NCBI GenBank assembly: GCA_039881145.1
Contig: JAYKKI010000038.1
Coordinates: forward strand, 5,940,501 to 6,004,500
DNA length: 64,000 nucleotides
Direction: 5' to 3'
DNA from: Druceiella hillmani
Taxonomy: Eukaryota > Arthropoda > Insecta > Lepidoptera > Hepialidae
Shown here: positions 11,792 to 24,425 of the stretch, one piece after another
Numbering within the stretch: the first letter of the stretch is position 1
How the letters are laid out: the number at the start of each line of letters is the position of its first letter
Program-made: the position numbers and the translations under genes
The notes under the pieces: model-generated
What the model saw: the letters and a program-made list of their open reading frames with translations, nothing else
What the model was told of the DNA's origin: nothing
Database searches by the model: none

Positions 11792-13689
11792 GCTTTTCCT
11801 ACAATAGCAAGGAGAAAATTTAAAATAAGTCAAAATCTCGAATGTTCATGATTACATCGAAAGTATGTTGATTTTAATCTAAATATATCTGAAATTTTTA
11901 AGGAAAAAAAATATAATTTCTTTTTAAAGGTCTTTCCAAATAATATAGATCCATATCAGCATAACTTTTATAACATTGACATTACTACAAAAATCATAAT
12001 AAAAATGAAAGAATACTTAAACTTTTGCATATTTATTACGATTCTAACTTTATAGCCATTACAATATGAAATTGGCAGAGCGATATAGTTTCATATATAT
12101 TGTTATGTCAATGTCCTCAACGTCATTCAACGCTACGGATAAAAAAAACAATAAATAACGGCAGGGGGCTAATCAAGAGCGACGCCCGCCTTAACCTCCA
12201 CGGAATAAAAATAAGTCAAAGTAATTTAACCGAGACATTAGTTTAGGCGGGCGGCTGGCGGCCGGCGCGTTCCCCGTGCACCCGTCCATGTCCGCCTGCT
12301 ATGGCGATCTTTTCACCACTTCGCTCATGGCGCGGAGACTTATGGCCAGTGCCACGGATTGACCGACATTATATTACCTGATATATGTTTATTTATACGC
12401 TTTAATATGGTTTCCATTTAAAATATCCTGATTAGTATACAGATGTAACAAAATGTGTGTACATTGTGAGAACGCACAGAGTGTAAAACGTACAGTGTCA
12501 CAACAAAGAAGCAACAATTTCGAGTTTTTTCATTGTCGTCAGTAAAGAATTTGCCAAAATGTTTCTTAACATAAAACACATTAGAGAAATAATGTAATTG
12601 TAATTGTCCAAAAATAAATAAACTTGTAATAATTAGCTATATACGTCGTTAAATATTTACGTAGATATTTGAATTGTCATTATATTCACATTATATTCAT
12701 ACACTATTTTAACATAACTATAACAGTTTAAAAGTTTAACTCAAAATGCGCATATAGTATGGCTCGATTTGCTCCACTTAAATAGTTATTGCTCGTTACT
12801 CGCGAGTCGCGGGTTCTAAAAAGATATACATCCTACTAGCTTTGATCCGCCGCTTGGCCCGCGTGGAAAAAGGAAGACAAACTGTAGTGAAATAAAAAAA
12901 AATATTTGAAACACTGAAAAGAGTAAGTAATTTAAGGTACACATAATATGGGAAATGGTGTGAAAAGAAAAAATCCTGCGCTCTGCAGTGTCTTCCCGTG
13001 ATATATTTTTGTGTTCACGCTCTTTTCCCTAAGAGAGATTGTTTAATTATTAAAAAAAAAAGAAAAAAATCTGTTTTCAAATAAATATGTATCCTCGATT
13101 CATCTCCATGACATATGAACAACATGACGGCGGAACACATGAATAAAAAAATTCATTTCGAATTTATGGTATTAGCTATAATATTCTAAACTATGTTGAA
13201 GGTATCATGTTATGAAGGTATCATGTTTACGGACACAATAATCTAAACTATGTTGAAGGTATCATGTTATTGGATTGGATTGGAGTCCTTTTTGCGAAAC
13301 GCCTTAAAAACAAACAAATGACCGTAACTTTCCTCTTTATAAAATTAGATTGAAGTGAGATAAAGGTCCTTCTTAATCAATGTATGGAATAGTAATGTTA
13401 ATACTTTTTTCACGTGGCAGTAAATAAAGAAAGAAGAAGAGAGGTGAAAAAGTTCCACTATTCGGTAATGTCGGAGGCATGTGGCCAGTTCCACATTGGG
13501 TTCGAGTGCTTCGAATTTTTAAGTTCCAGTGCGCGGACTCAATAACTGGTAACGAGTGAGGGGGAGAGAGCCCTAGCGGACGTTGACCCCTATCGGGGGG
13601 CTGATAATATCTCACACATAGGTTAGCTTATAGGAATGTTTGCTGGTACATTCATCACCTCTAATTCAGCTTTACATAAACCTTATCTT
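11792..13689. other. Intronic sequence, no gene seen
   Basis: AT-rich, with a GC-rich patch at about 12170-12370 without a convincing frame. A 27-base segment (CTAAACTATGTTGAAGGTAT and following bases) is duplicated at about 13187 and 13243. The stretch 13270-13620 looks like an old repeat, but I cannot name its family. Confidence 0.45.
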
Positions 13690-13893
13690 TTATTTATTTA
13701 TTTATTTACTTTAATGTATCTAATTGATACACATGGCGGACTAACTGCTACGAGAGCAATCTATTACAGTCAATCAGTACACTAGTCCACCCTCGCTCGA
13801 CGAGCGGCTGGGAATCGAACCCGGGTCCCCACGGTGCACCGAGATGTCAAAGGCCATATGCTTGTGATCAACCCAACACACCACGGAGACGAC
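13690..13893 (-). mobile_element. tRNA-derived SINE
   Basis: On the minus strand a tRNA-like head contains a perfect polymerase III B box, GGTTCGATTCC (complement of 13811-13821), preceded about 50 bases upstream by an A-box-like TGGTGTGTTGGG. A tRNA-unrelated body follows, and it ends in a TAAA/TAAATA repeat tail (13690-13710). This is the standard layout of insect SINEs. It is not a functional tRNA gene: no cloverleaf can be completed. Confidence 0.8.
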
Positions 13894-15068
13894 ACTATAT
13901 AGGATTTTAATACTGGTTTCAGCTCAACTGATGACTAGAAATAGATTAGGGGCTTTTTAAACTGATTAGAAAGAGATTAGGGGATGATTAGGAAGAGATT
14001 ACTGTTCAAAATTTACTTTTCTTGTATCATTTTCTAAAACGTAAACTTTCTTCATAGATATTCTAAAATCTACTTGTATGGACTACAATATGCTGTCAAT
14101 GTTTTTCATTCATCAGGTTAAATCAAATTTTACCGTATAGTTTACTTGCTATAGTTAGTTGGGTAATTCTTCCGTGGTGCTTGCAATGTTTTGAGGCTCT
14201 TTTCTTTATATAAGAGCGCTATAACAGACCCAGTGCTGTTTCTTGACTTTTTACTGAGCCTTTCTGTTCTGTACGTATACGTTAGTAATCATATAAATAG
14301 TGTCATGATTACTGATATATAACTTGATGTACAGTTTTACCATTATTCAGTCTGTTTATTGCTCAATTCTTTCTCTGTTAATTCCATTATATTACTGTTC
14401 CAGGTCTCATTCTTTACTCTGATATGGATGGGTGATATCGATACTATCATTTTTCACGAAAAAGTGTAGTTTCTATTACTTTATATACTGGATCTGTCTT
14501 TTACCAGCCATTTTGACATTCTCATTATGACAGTCATTCTGCAATGTCTACTAAATTTTCTAAAGGGATTTTAGAAGAGTTTGGAAATTATTCTACTTAC
14601 TGTAAACTAATATTTTTCTTTTGCTCATTCTTTTTTTTCGTAATATTTTCTTAACTCGCCTTTTAGTCACCTTAGGTTCTTTTTTGAACTTCCCATGTTA
14701 GTTATTTGTCAGGACATTTTGCGTGAAGCTTCTATTTTTCTCCTCCGTTATTAGAAATATAAGTGAACCAAGAAATCTTTATAACCTCGCCAAGTCAATC
14801 CGTCTATTTGACATGGTTTCATAGTTTTAATCCTATTTATATGAATTTTGTAAGTCGGTACTTTAGTTGGAGAAGTAGATGTTAAATTAATATGTAGCAC
14901 AATGTAACAAACATACTTAAAGTGCCTCCTTCACACGTAAAGTGGAAGCGATAGTTTTTAATCGCACATCGTATTGAGTGGAATATCATTGAAAAGGGTA
15001 TTTTAATAAAATTGAGCTTCCATTTATTATTTTTAATTTTGAAGTTTCTTTTGTGAAATATCGAGTTT
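13894..15068. other. Intronic sequence, no gene seen
   Basis: AT-rich. Read on both strands, no family-level similarity was found; a Lys-rich minus-strand stretch near 14620-14700 is low complexity. Confidence 0.4.
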
Positions 15069-15344
15069 AAAAGTGATGTGTTATGTCCCGCTTTAATAGT
15101 TCAACCGAGCGTTTGAAAAATATATATGTTATGTCCCGCTTTAAAAGTGATGTGTTATGTCCCGCTTTAATAGTTCAACCGTGCGTTTGAAAAATATATG
15201 TGTTATATCCCGCTTTAAAAGTGATGTGTTATGTCCCGCTTTAATAGTTCAACCGTGCGTTTGAAAAATATGTGTTATGTCCCGCTTTAAAAGTGATGTG
15301 TTATGTCCCGCTTTAATAGTTCAACCGTGCGTTTGAAAAATATA
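15069..15344. repeat. Minisatellite, 72-74 bp unit, about 3.8 copies
   Basis: Units start at 15069, 15143, 15217 and 15289 with AAAAGTGATGTGTTATGTCC. Each unit holds the phrase TTATGTCCCGCTTTA twice and AGTTCAACCGTGCGTTTGAA once. Copies are nearly identical, so the array is recent. Confidence 0.95.
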
Positions 15345-16689
15345 AAAAAAATTTTATTTACTAACATTTGATTAGAGCTCTCTAATAAAATCATGATTAT
15401 TTTTTTTCTGGTGTCAAGAATTTCAGATGATATAGATAACCGAATGCTACTCTACTGTGTGTGTTTTGTACATCTACCCTGTTTCGCTCTTCGTCGATTT
15501 TTTTTACTGTGAAATTTCTTACATCATTGCCCCACAAAATATATTTTCGCAGGCAAATTTTATCGACAATATTTATTTTTTTCTTTCTTTATTATTCATT
15601 TTAACACCCTTCCTCTACTTTTACAAGTGAATTAACTTTATAATTGTGTTATTTTCCTACCTGTATCCATCAACTTACTAAACATACTTTCCGTCTCGAT
15701 TTTTTTTTATTTAACCTGTGACTAAGTAAGAGTCCGTATTATTTGTTTACGCCAACGCTGCAATACCATGATCATTTATAGTCGGTTGATAATTTGCTTA
15801 TCAACGCAATTTAATATTTCGATTTTTCGATGTTTGTGTCTTATAACATTTTGAAAACGAACTTTTGATAAACATAAGTCAAAATAATTTTATCAATACT
15901 CTATGTTAGTGACGATTAAAATGTAACACGAAAGCATTGATCGTAATTCATGCGCTCGCTAAATAAAGCCCGGCCATACCGATGTCGATGTGGAAGCACG
16001 CGTGATTATATCGCAATAGATAACACCGTCATATCGGGGAATCGTCGTGACGTAGCGATACGATTGTTAACCCCCGCATTTATATTACATGCTTGACATG
16101 GCACTCGATGTTTCACTTTAGGCCTCGTTGGCGGATCTCTCGACTAGAAGATTTGCATTGGTAGAAACGATCTTCTAGACTTGAGATACACTAAGGAGGC
16201 CTGTTGAATTGTTAGAACGGGTCTATTATTCGAAACATTATAACGGCTTGTCTGACAAATGCTAGCAAAAGATAATTTTGATACAGGTACGAATATCATT
16301 TCTACTGGTAAGATTTGGAGTGTTATCGTTAAAATGTGAAAAAATAGTATGAGTAGTTCTTTCGAAACGACTTGGAGATGAGAAAAGAGAGGACACTGCG
16401 CTAGCTCCCTTCAGCGCCTGTAAGCAATGTGACGATCATACATCGAGTTCTAACAAATAACATATTATTTATACTAGATTCAGTGGTGATGGTGTGCGGC
16501 TGAATCAATCGACCAAAATGTTACCTTTTATTTAATTTGGGTCCCGTAGTTTTTATGCAAAACTATTGTAATTTCGTATTATTCGTTGGCCTGTTAATCC
16601 TAATTTATAATTTTTTCAAAAATGTTTAAATTAATAGTGTCCAATAAATTTAAATAAACTTAAGTGGAAATAATGACGATGATAATTTA

Positions 16690-17165
16690 AATAAGCCAGA
16701 ACTTGCCAAGCGCAATTAGCGACAGAAATATTAAAAAGTTGCCTCCTACGTACATCGTATTTCTGAAAATTGATTTGAAATTCAGAAATAATTTGTCAAA
16801 ATAATATACTATAAATCCAATAAAGTGGAAATACTTATAAAGTGGAAATTTTTTATCATATTTAAAACTTTTTACAAAATTTAAATTATATATATGGTAA
16901 CACTTTGCATAAAAACTATTTTTCAAATTAATTTTTATAATACGTCAATAACGATCAGAAATTATTTTAGTTAAATATGTCAATTTAATGTATATTTTTT
17001 CATGGAATGTATAAGAAATAATGATTTCATATCATAAAACTAAATCACAATTATTATGTTACTTGAAAGTTAATTTTTTTTTCATTAATTTTTTATTGTT
17101 AATTAATTTCTAAAAAGAAAAAAAGTTGGATCAATTAAAGACTTAAAGCTGGCGGAACATTTTAC
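16690..17165. repeat. Dispersed repeat, copy 2
   Basis: Diverged second copy of the repeat at 3900-4440, in the same orientation. Shared blocks include the AAATATGTC-centred stretch and the terminal A-rich run followed by a CTTAAAGC-like segment. No THAP fragment is seen beside this copy. Confidence 0.4.
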
Positions 17166-18838
17166 TTAAGTTATTTTAATTGATTATTTCTTATTTTGCC
17201 ATTATTTAACGTCGTAATTTTTTACTTTTTTAATGAATCCTCAATGTATATTTTCACTTTATTTAATTTCATTTATTCACGTTTATTCTTGTGTGTAAAG
17301 TTTAATGATTATTTCATTGTGAAATTAGTGAAAAATAGTTAGAACTATGTAAATTTGAAGATTGTTTTATATAATTCGTGAGCATTTTTTTGTAATAAAT
17401 AATGGCGAGTCGCAATATTTTTTCCTAAATTTGTCGTTTATAATCTTTCATGTAATATAAAAAAAACATTTTAAAATATCACCGGTCAAACTATACTTAC
17501 TCCGATCGTTTTTAAATTTATTTTTATTTACGTCATGCGATGTTTAAGAATCACAGAATTGTTGCTTCTTTTTTATCTTATAAACCTATATCTTTTAAAA
17601 TAACGCATCCTTTTTGTGCGTAGCCAACCGAAGTCCAGTACTCGTTTTATTGTTTGATCGCGGTTCAGAAAATAGCTCTGCCGCTTTGAGGGTTACGGGC
17701 GGGCGGGCCGCCCCCGTGCCGGCGCCGGATCGATGTGCGTGCGTCTCGTGTCGACCGATAAAAGTGAAACTAACTCACTGCACGCAAGTACACTTTCTCG
17801 GACTGCGCCTTATAGCCGTTCGAAAAAGTCGTTACACTGGACTATTACATTTCTAAAGTGTCAACTGCTAATTAATATGCACGTTCGACTGATGTAATAT
17901 TTGTAACTTAAATTGTTCGAAAACCGATCAGCCGAACAGTATTTTAAGCCTAACTTGAAAAGCTGATTGATAATACTTAACTCGACAGTCGTTTACGAAT
18001 GGTTGCACAATTTTTTTGCATGGGATCTTTAATGTCGTTCATCGATCGAAACATATTTAAAATTTTAGGCTGATTTTAAAAAATAGTAATTGTAATTTGG
18101 TTTTGTGAAGATTTAAATTTATGGTCTGAACATTACACTGCAACAAGATGTTAAATAAATGTAAAAATGTTTTTTCCATTGTGTCAAAAATGAAATCTGT
18201 TTTGATTTTTTAAAATTTCGTACTAAATATAAATACACAGAAGTTAATAATTATCTACAAGGAATTATCAATATTAAATTAAGCTTAGATATAAATTATT
18301 TCCCAACGGAGCAAAAGCTAAAGAGTCACCAATTATCGCAAAATATATTATTTCTATATCTGTATTGTCAGTCCGATATAGAATTGATATTTGTTTTTAA
18401 AAGTTTTGGTTGGAAATGTGTTGTCTTTTCTTAACTGCAAACTATTTTTGTTCTTCACTAAACTATTTTTGTTTTGAATTGAGTAAACTCATCTTCAAAG
18501 TTCGTGTTTTTTTAAACAGCTACTAAATGCTCATTTAGTCTAAGGAATATTTTGATGACATAAGATATGGCTGCATTTATCACTTTCGGAGGAAGGTTTG
18601 TATATTTCGCGATAAATGTATTGATTTTGTATTCTAAACAAAGATTATCTTACAACGTTTATGAACGAAAACAAAAAATATTTAAAAGGAAATATAATAA
18701 ATATATAAATAATATAATAAATTCGGAAAATACTACCACTCCCTTTTCGATAAAGTTTTATGTTTGAAAAATATTATCAACTATTCTTACCTTACATGAA
18801 ATCCATGTCAATTGCGACTAAACATTACTACACAGCAG
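17166..18838. other. Intronic sequence with short CpG-rich patch
   Basis: Mostly AT-rich. A CpG-rich patch at 17690-17770 gives a small open frame with no recognised product. No gene is supported. Confidence 0.4.
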
Positions 18839-18912
18839 AAATTATTACTATAGTCACGTGTAATTATTACTATAGTCACGTGTAATTATTAATATAGTCA
18901 CTTGCAATTATT
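18839..18912. repeat. 22-bp tandem repeat, three units, with E-boxes
   Basis: Units ATTATTACTATAGTCACGTG start at 18841, 18863 and 18885. The first two contain the palindromic E-box CACGTG; the third has CACTTG. It is intronic in RSPH3. Function unknown. Confidence 0.85.
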
Positions 18913-21900
18913 ATTTAAAGTTTAATTGTCGATTTTGCAGAAACTAGAGGAAGAGTTTAGTAATATTTTCGTTGTTGCAAATTATCGGAGAATTTGCACT
19001 TTTTTCTTACGTTGCACTTTGACTTATATTCATTTTGATTTATAATTTTTAAAGTTTTACTTTAAATAATTAATACTTTTCATATGACAAACCCGAATTT
19101 GCACCAAACATCGTAACCGAAGACGGTCCTACGGTACGTTAAGTCTAAACAAGGTTCGTTACCATGGTTTTCTGTCGACAGCGTACTTAGGCAATTTTAT
19201 AGATCTAGTAAGGATAATTTTTTTACGGAACTGGCTAGCCTCTAAATTGTGTGGAGAATGGAATTATTCAACACCTAAGGGTACGGTTACGTGCTATCGT
19301 TTAAACCATCGATATACTGTTTAGTTCTGTCAGTTCAGTATCGATTGAATATCGCATTGTATTTTTGATTGAATTTGGGCTTACTATGATATCGCCAAAA
19401 GAAGTATGATATTAATTCGAATGAAAATTTACTAATAGACGATGAAAGTGTCGTCGATAATTAGGTAATTACGTTGTAACTAATATTTGCTTGACTTTAA
19501 TAAACTTTACTTAGCTAAAGGTCAATATTTTCTTTCTAAATTTTAACACTAAAAGAGAAAAAAAAATTATAAAAGTGATTAGGGATAGCAATTAAAATCT
19601 GCGTACTTTAAGTACGTTACGGAAAATATAATAATAATTTATTTTGGTCGATGGAATATCGACAAATAGATTTAAAATTAATTTTTCCTTTTTTTCCTTA
19701 GCTAACCGTAATGTAAATGCGCTTACATACCTATTGTGGGTTATCTGTTACAAATAGTGGGTAATATACGGTAATATGTTATAGCGAATATCTGCGATAT
19801 TCCTATTTCTAACAGTTGTTTATATTTGTTTACCGTTTTAGGCACCGTATGAGATATGAAATATATAAAGAATAAACATTTTAGTTATTTGTCTCCATTT
19901 TTATTCTCACTTTTCAATCCTCTGCTCACAAAATAGACAATGCAAAGCATATAGCATGAAACTTTACGCACAACGGAGCAATCAAAGTTTTATTTTATCT
20001 GAAAGCAGTGTCTGAAAGAAGAGAAAAGAAAAAAATGGCAATGTGCCGCAGACAAAATGTCGATCTGTTCGCTCGGTAAAGAGTGTAGAGTTAGATTTTC
20101 AGAGTTTACGCCTTTCTTTAATAGCTTTCCGAGTAAATCTTCTACTACATTTGTTTTTAGAATCAATTAATTATTGACTATTAAGAGATATATCATATCA
20201 TATAAAAGTAGAATTTTTATGAAAAATATTTTTATTTCCGAACGTCTTCGCAACTTTTTTTTCCTTCTTATATTTTGTATGAAAATATTTCGATAGGGAA
20301 AGATAGATTAGCAGACAGACGTGCAAGTGGTTTACTCGTCTTTGTTGGTTGAAACATGTTAAATGACTTGTTTTGGTACCTCGTAAAGAATTTGTATGAT
20401 ACCAAGCGCAATACCGAAGCAGAGTTTCGAAGAATGAGTGGCGATTTCTTAATACTTCCATCACAACGCGAGGTGGCATCTCCTGTCGGACGAGCATTAC
20501 ATTTTCCAAATACTTATCTATTCATTATAAAAATTATCTATTCATACATTTATGAACTGAATAGATATCAATAATAGTTATTCATTCACGAGCTTTACAT
20601 AACAAAATGTAAATCGTTCACGCTAGTAAATGTACTCGTAGCGAGAGGGGTATGTTAAGAAGACATTTATAATACTAATATTTTATATTATAGTATATCA
20701 TAACATCAAACACTGTAAGTAAGCAACTTAAAATGTATACGAGTATGAGCGGTAATAGCACGGTGCCGTTTACGCGGTTCACCTCTGAGTTCTCACATTC
20801 ACGAGGATATAGTGACGTGATGTAAATTATGAATAATAAAACTTACTTATTTAAATCCATAAAAAATATATGTGAAACTGATGATCGATCATAGGTCATA
20901 CTTAATCTATTAACAGAATCAAAGGTTTACAAGTGACGGTTATGTGTATTACGGAGCGGGTACACCCAGAAGGAAAATTATGAACCTGCATTCACCCTGA
21001 CCGACCTAACAATTATCAGGCGGCCCGATCATTCCGCTTTACTATTAAACGGGTGGTGGTTTGGAACCGATTCTAATCAATTACTTAGATAATGTTAGCG
21101 CACTAAAATAATACAGGTAAAGAAAATAAAATGGAAAACAATCCTCACAACAATGCTGTTTCTATTCCGAAGTCCAATTTATATTTTTATTACAGATGGT
21201 GCACGGCAATCGGGCCTTCGACTGTGGAAAAAACAATATTATTATATAGATATATTTTCTATTTTATTGTTTTTAATTTTCTAAGCCGTATACATATTTT
21301 ATTGCGCGCAAAAGCTCTTAAGGCTAGTTTCGTGTTTTTTCCTAGCCGAATTTAAGTTTTTTAAACTTCTATATTATTTGAAATAATATACATTTTTCTG
21401 AATAATTCTTTGTTAATAGGCCATTAAAGGTACTACACATTTCCTCCGCGAAACCGTTCTCAAATTGATTATATATAGAGTGTTAATAACATTAATTACC
21501 TTCCTTTTGGACTCGTCGCAGTCGGGTATTAAGAAAAAATATTATTGGGAATTTATTACGGTTATTTACTTAAAAAAAGCATATGCCAGTTCACCTAGTA
21601 GGTGAATGTATTTTTTGTTTTTTTATTATTTATTGGTGCTTAATAATTTTTATGGGAATATAATAGTTATCATTGTAATTTTCCCATTCAGAGCTTTAAT
21701 ATCAGTGTAGCTTTATTATATTCGCTCTTAATATTGGGATGAATCCAAGGATACCTAATTTGTTAAAAGCGCTCCAGTATCTTTATCTCTAGGAAGGAAC
21801 ATCTACATTCACCTACCGTTTCACGTATATAGCTGTTTTACTCTCGCTCTTGCCGTAGGCGAATGAAAACTAACATTCAACATGAGCAACGAGAATTTGG

Positions 21901-22117
21901 AACAGCCCCGGCATATTAAGTGTGTCTTTTCATCCCTGTCATTTTTTTTCTTTTCGCGATTCTCAATATTACTAAATAATTTTTCATCTTTTTGTGTATT
22001 AGAGGTAGGTACTGTACGGATTGAATACAAGACAACCTGACAACTAACTTATAATATTGATGGACATATTTGAAATATTGAATATATTTGGCGTTAATTT
22101 TGTAGAAATTCATTATT
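18913..22117. other. Intronic sequence, no gene seen
   Basis: AT-rich. A repeat-like block at about 19270-19860 (GGTACGGTTACGTGCTATCG at its left) may be an unclassified transposon, but I could not match inverted ends. Short frames near 20200-20570 and 21130-21360 have no recognisable product. The 45 bases left of 22118 repeat the left flank of MITE copy 1. Confidence 0.4.
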
Positions 22118-22299
22118 CACAATTAAATGAAACTACGTGATGTAGTATTATTTCTACTTTCATGTTTACAACATTATATTATAGCAAAGATCTTTGCTAA
22201 TAGCCCACCTGAAGATATAATACAACGAAACCTAGGTCGTGGTAAAGAACTCGAAGAAAGTAGAAATAATACTACATAACGTAGTTTCATTTAATTGTG
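22118..22299. mobile_element. Palindromic MITE copy 2 (182 bp)
   Basis: Uninterrupted copy of the hairpin MITE. It starts CACAATTAAATGAAACTACG and ends in the inverse, CGTAGTTTCATTTAATTGTG. Part of the left arm centre is rearranged relative to copy 1, while the right arm keeps ACAACGAAACCTAGGTCGTG. It sits in RSPH3 intron 2, about 360 bases from exon 2. Confidence 0.85.
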
Positions 22300-22660
22300 G
22301 ATATATTTTACCTTGGCCTTTTCTGTGTTCTAAAGTTTGATACTTACTTTCGAAATTTGTATATTTTGTAATTTTGTGGTCAAAAGAAAAAGAAATGTGT
22401 GATAATATTCAATTAATGAGACATCCTCCTTTAGCGGTGGGTACTTTATACGGAGCCTACGGTTAATTTATGTGACGATTTCTAATATAAGATATTAGAG
22501 ACAGGTGATTAAACATACGATTATCACATTAATAGTCTCGTAGACCACCGCAATTAAAGTTCATTATGGAAATATATAGAAAACGTCAACGCACAAGTTC
22601 GTACCGTTCTGCTCTTTCTAGTAAGCGGCTTCAAGGAATTTCACAATGAAGATTACTCAC

Positions 22661-22751
22661 CGCTCCTACGGGCTGTTGCGCGTAGTTGCTGCCGCGCACC
22701 ACTCGTTTGTCGTGCATCAAGTTTGCATAGGGCAGACCCGTTTGGCTTCCG
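22661..22751 (-). CDS. RSPH3: RSPH3 exon 2
   Basis: A 91-base exon too short for ORF finding. The acceptor is TTTCAG just above 22751 and the donor is GTGAGT at 22660-22655. One base completes the split Ala codon from exon 1, followed by 30 codons. It reads PYANLMHDKRVVRGSNYAQ, a direct match to the RSPH3 signature YGNIMYDRRVIRGNTYA. It begins the conserved core of the radial spoke protein 3 domain. It ends in phase 0, and the next exon is about 20 kb away. Confidence 0.93.
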
Positions 22752-23206
22752 CTGAAATCATCATGAGCTTGTATAATTTATATCTAAACACCAATAATTA
22801 ACACAATTTTAATCAATATCAGGAACAACTAAGTGAAAAATAGAATTTTTGGTTTCGGTTGGAGAATGTTTGATTGTTAAAGTTGAATCGTAAAATTTGT
22901 TATTTCGGTAAATAAGCGACATCCTATTGAAGTATATTATTGTACACGAATAAAAATATACAGCTAGCATAGCTTTTTTGTATTATTTGAAGCAGGTTTG
23001 CAGCTTTAGTAAATTAAATCTCCGCTACATAAAAAAAAGTTAACATTACGCAGATAAAATTACTAAAAATATTTATGTTCTGAACACAATGTATACAAAA
23101 TAAAAAGTATTATTAACAGTATTGAAAGATTAATTTAACAGTATTGAAAGTATTTCAATCAAATAGTTGTTAAATAGGTAAATGAGATCTAAGTAATCGG
23201 TCTTAC

Positions 23207-24330
23207 GCGTTCGAGCCCCTTTGATTGAGATTTGATTTGAGTCCAATAATGCCAGTGACAAGTGATCGGACACCGCCGAACATATTTCCCAGTTTGTGCT
23301 TTGCTCCGGCGTCTTGGATACGAGTCTTTTGCTCGTCGGGCTTTAGCGATTTACCTCCCGAAGAGACGACTTTGGGTTTGCTGGCGTAGCAATACACGAT
23401 TTTGGGTCGCTCCTCGTTCGGGTATAAGGTTTCCAAACCTAATAGAGACGCCACTTCTGGAGGCGGTAATAGAAACTGACCTTTTTTAACGGTCGTGACG
23501 AATCGTGGTTTATCCGTAATGTCCTTTGAATTAGGTGACTTTTTACTTTTAGTCTTCCCGTCTGGAGAAATTGGACTCTTGTCGTACGTACCCGTGGATA
23601 TTTTTGAGGCGTCGTCTGTTTTCTTTTCCTGCACGCTGGCTAGGTCAGAAGTATTCTTTCTATCTATCGTATCGATATCGGGATTGGAAGTACTCATTTT
23701 CTTTATATTCTTATTTGCATCTCCGACACTAACGTTTGGATTGGAACCGCCCACGAAGCGGTTGGTGGAACGAAATCTTGACGGTCGTCTTAAGTTCGTT
23801 TGTAAAATTTCTTTGTCTTTCAGACGTCTTAACTTATAATCTAGAGCTTTGGAAAATTTTGGATCCATAATAGTTTGAGGTATTACAACGGAACCTGTCA
23901 TATTATTTCGGTTTCGAATATCTTCTTTAGTTGCGCTATTGTTGTGATTTCGATCGTCGACACTGTTTAATAATTTGGAAACGAGATTATTTTCTAATTT
24001 TGGTTGTTTGTTATTCAGACCAATTTCGATTCGCTGGACCGGTTTGACGATATTGACGTTTCTTTTAAGAGGTCCGTTATTATCCGTACTCATATTATTT
24101 ACTGCATTATCAAAATGATCCGCAGTCGTTTCGGTGTCGACCCCGCTAATCAAGTTATCATTGCCGAGTACGGTGAAAGAGTCCGTGGGTCCCGGTATCT
24201 TTTGGGGTGTGATGCTGGATACTGGTGGCATTATATTACTCTTCGTCGCTTTTTTCCACTCATTTCCATACGAGAATTGAGCCAATCTCGCATTTATTGA
24301 CTCAAAAAGTCGACGCGGTAAGTCAACCAT
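23207..24330 (-). CDS. RSPH3: RSPH3 exon 1, N-terminal 374 codons
   Basis: First coding exon. The ATG at 24330-24328 is the first in its frame after a TAA five codons upstream. It encodes 374 codons plus two bases and ends at a GTAAGA donor (23206-23201). Reading through the donor would give a stop after two codons, so the apparent 375-residue ORF is an exon. Most of the segment is polar, rich in Lys, Asn, Asp and Ser, and looks disordered. Near the end (about residue 310) YCYASKPKVV matches the YTYTSRPRAL-type motif found ahead of the conserved core in animal RSPH3. RSPH3 forms the base of the radial spoke stalk in the 9+2 axoneme, and the family binds the RII subunit of protein kinase A. 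In a moth the likely site is the sperm flagellum. The N-terminal region appears longer than in the human protein; the start could also lie in a later in-frame ATG. Confidence 0.84.
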
Positions 24331-24425
24331 ACACTTGTCTAATAATTATCGAAGTCCACTTGGAACTGCGACACTTTTCAAAATAGCCCACAAGCGTTCC
24401 ATAAAAAGGTCGTCGCGATCGTGCG
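24331..24425 (-). promoter_or_regulatory. RSPH3 immediate 5' flank / 5' UTR
   Basis: Minus-strand sequence just above the RSPH3 ATG. It holds an in-frame TAA 15-17 bases upstream of the ATG and an AT-rich CTTTTTATGG stretch near 24400 that could serve as a weak TATA-like element. No clear initiator can be fixed. The flank beyond 24430 becomes CpG-rich. Assignment as promoter is inference from position. Confidence 0.4.

Larger units (their letters stand above)
2497..22660 (-). other. RSPH3 intron 2, about 20.2 kb
   Basis: Intron between exons 2 and 3, with GTGAGT donor and CTGCAG acceptor. It is filled with mobile elements listed separately: a THAP fragment, nested hATs in a MITE, a SINE, minisatellites and a second MITE. 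Unassigned stretches are AT-rich. A short CpG-rich patch at about 5380-5500 and another at about 17690-17770 give small open frames with no recognisable product. Stretches 4450-7100 and 19000-22070 show nothing I can name, apart from an unidentified repeat-like block near 19270-19860. Confidence 0.8.
1..24330 (-). other. RSPH3: RSPH3 gene, 5' part (runs off left edge)
   Basis: Span of the minus-strand gene from its start codon to the window edge. Four coding exons were placed by protein similarity and splice signals: 24330-23207, 22751-22661, 2496-2353 and 1870-1742. Introns are 455 bp, about 20.2 kb, 482 bp and at least 1741 bp. Phases match at every junction (2/1, 0/0, 0/0), and the exon 2 to exon 3 junction has the same spacing as the vertebrate protein, so no exon seems to be missing. 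The in-window product is 496 residues. The conserved C-terminal half of the family should lie to the left of base 1. Confidence 0.85.

Noticed and set aside
13801..13893. tRNA gene suggested by a perfect B box
   Set aside because: No cloverleaf or clear A box, and a SINE body and TAAA tail follow.
23262..24300. Three plus-strand open frames opposite RSPH3 exon 1
   Set aside because: Antisense shadows of a coding exon.
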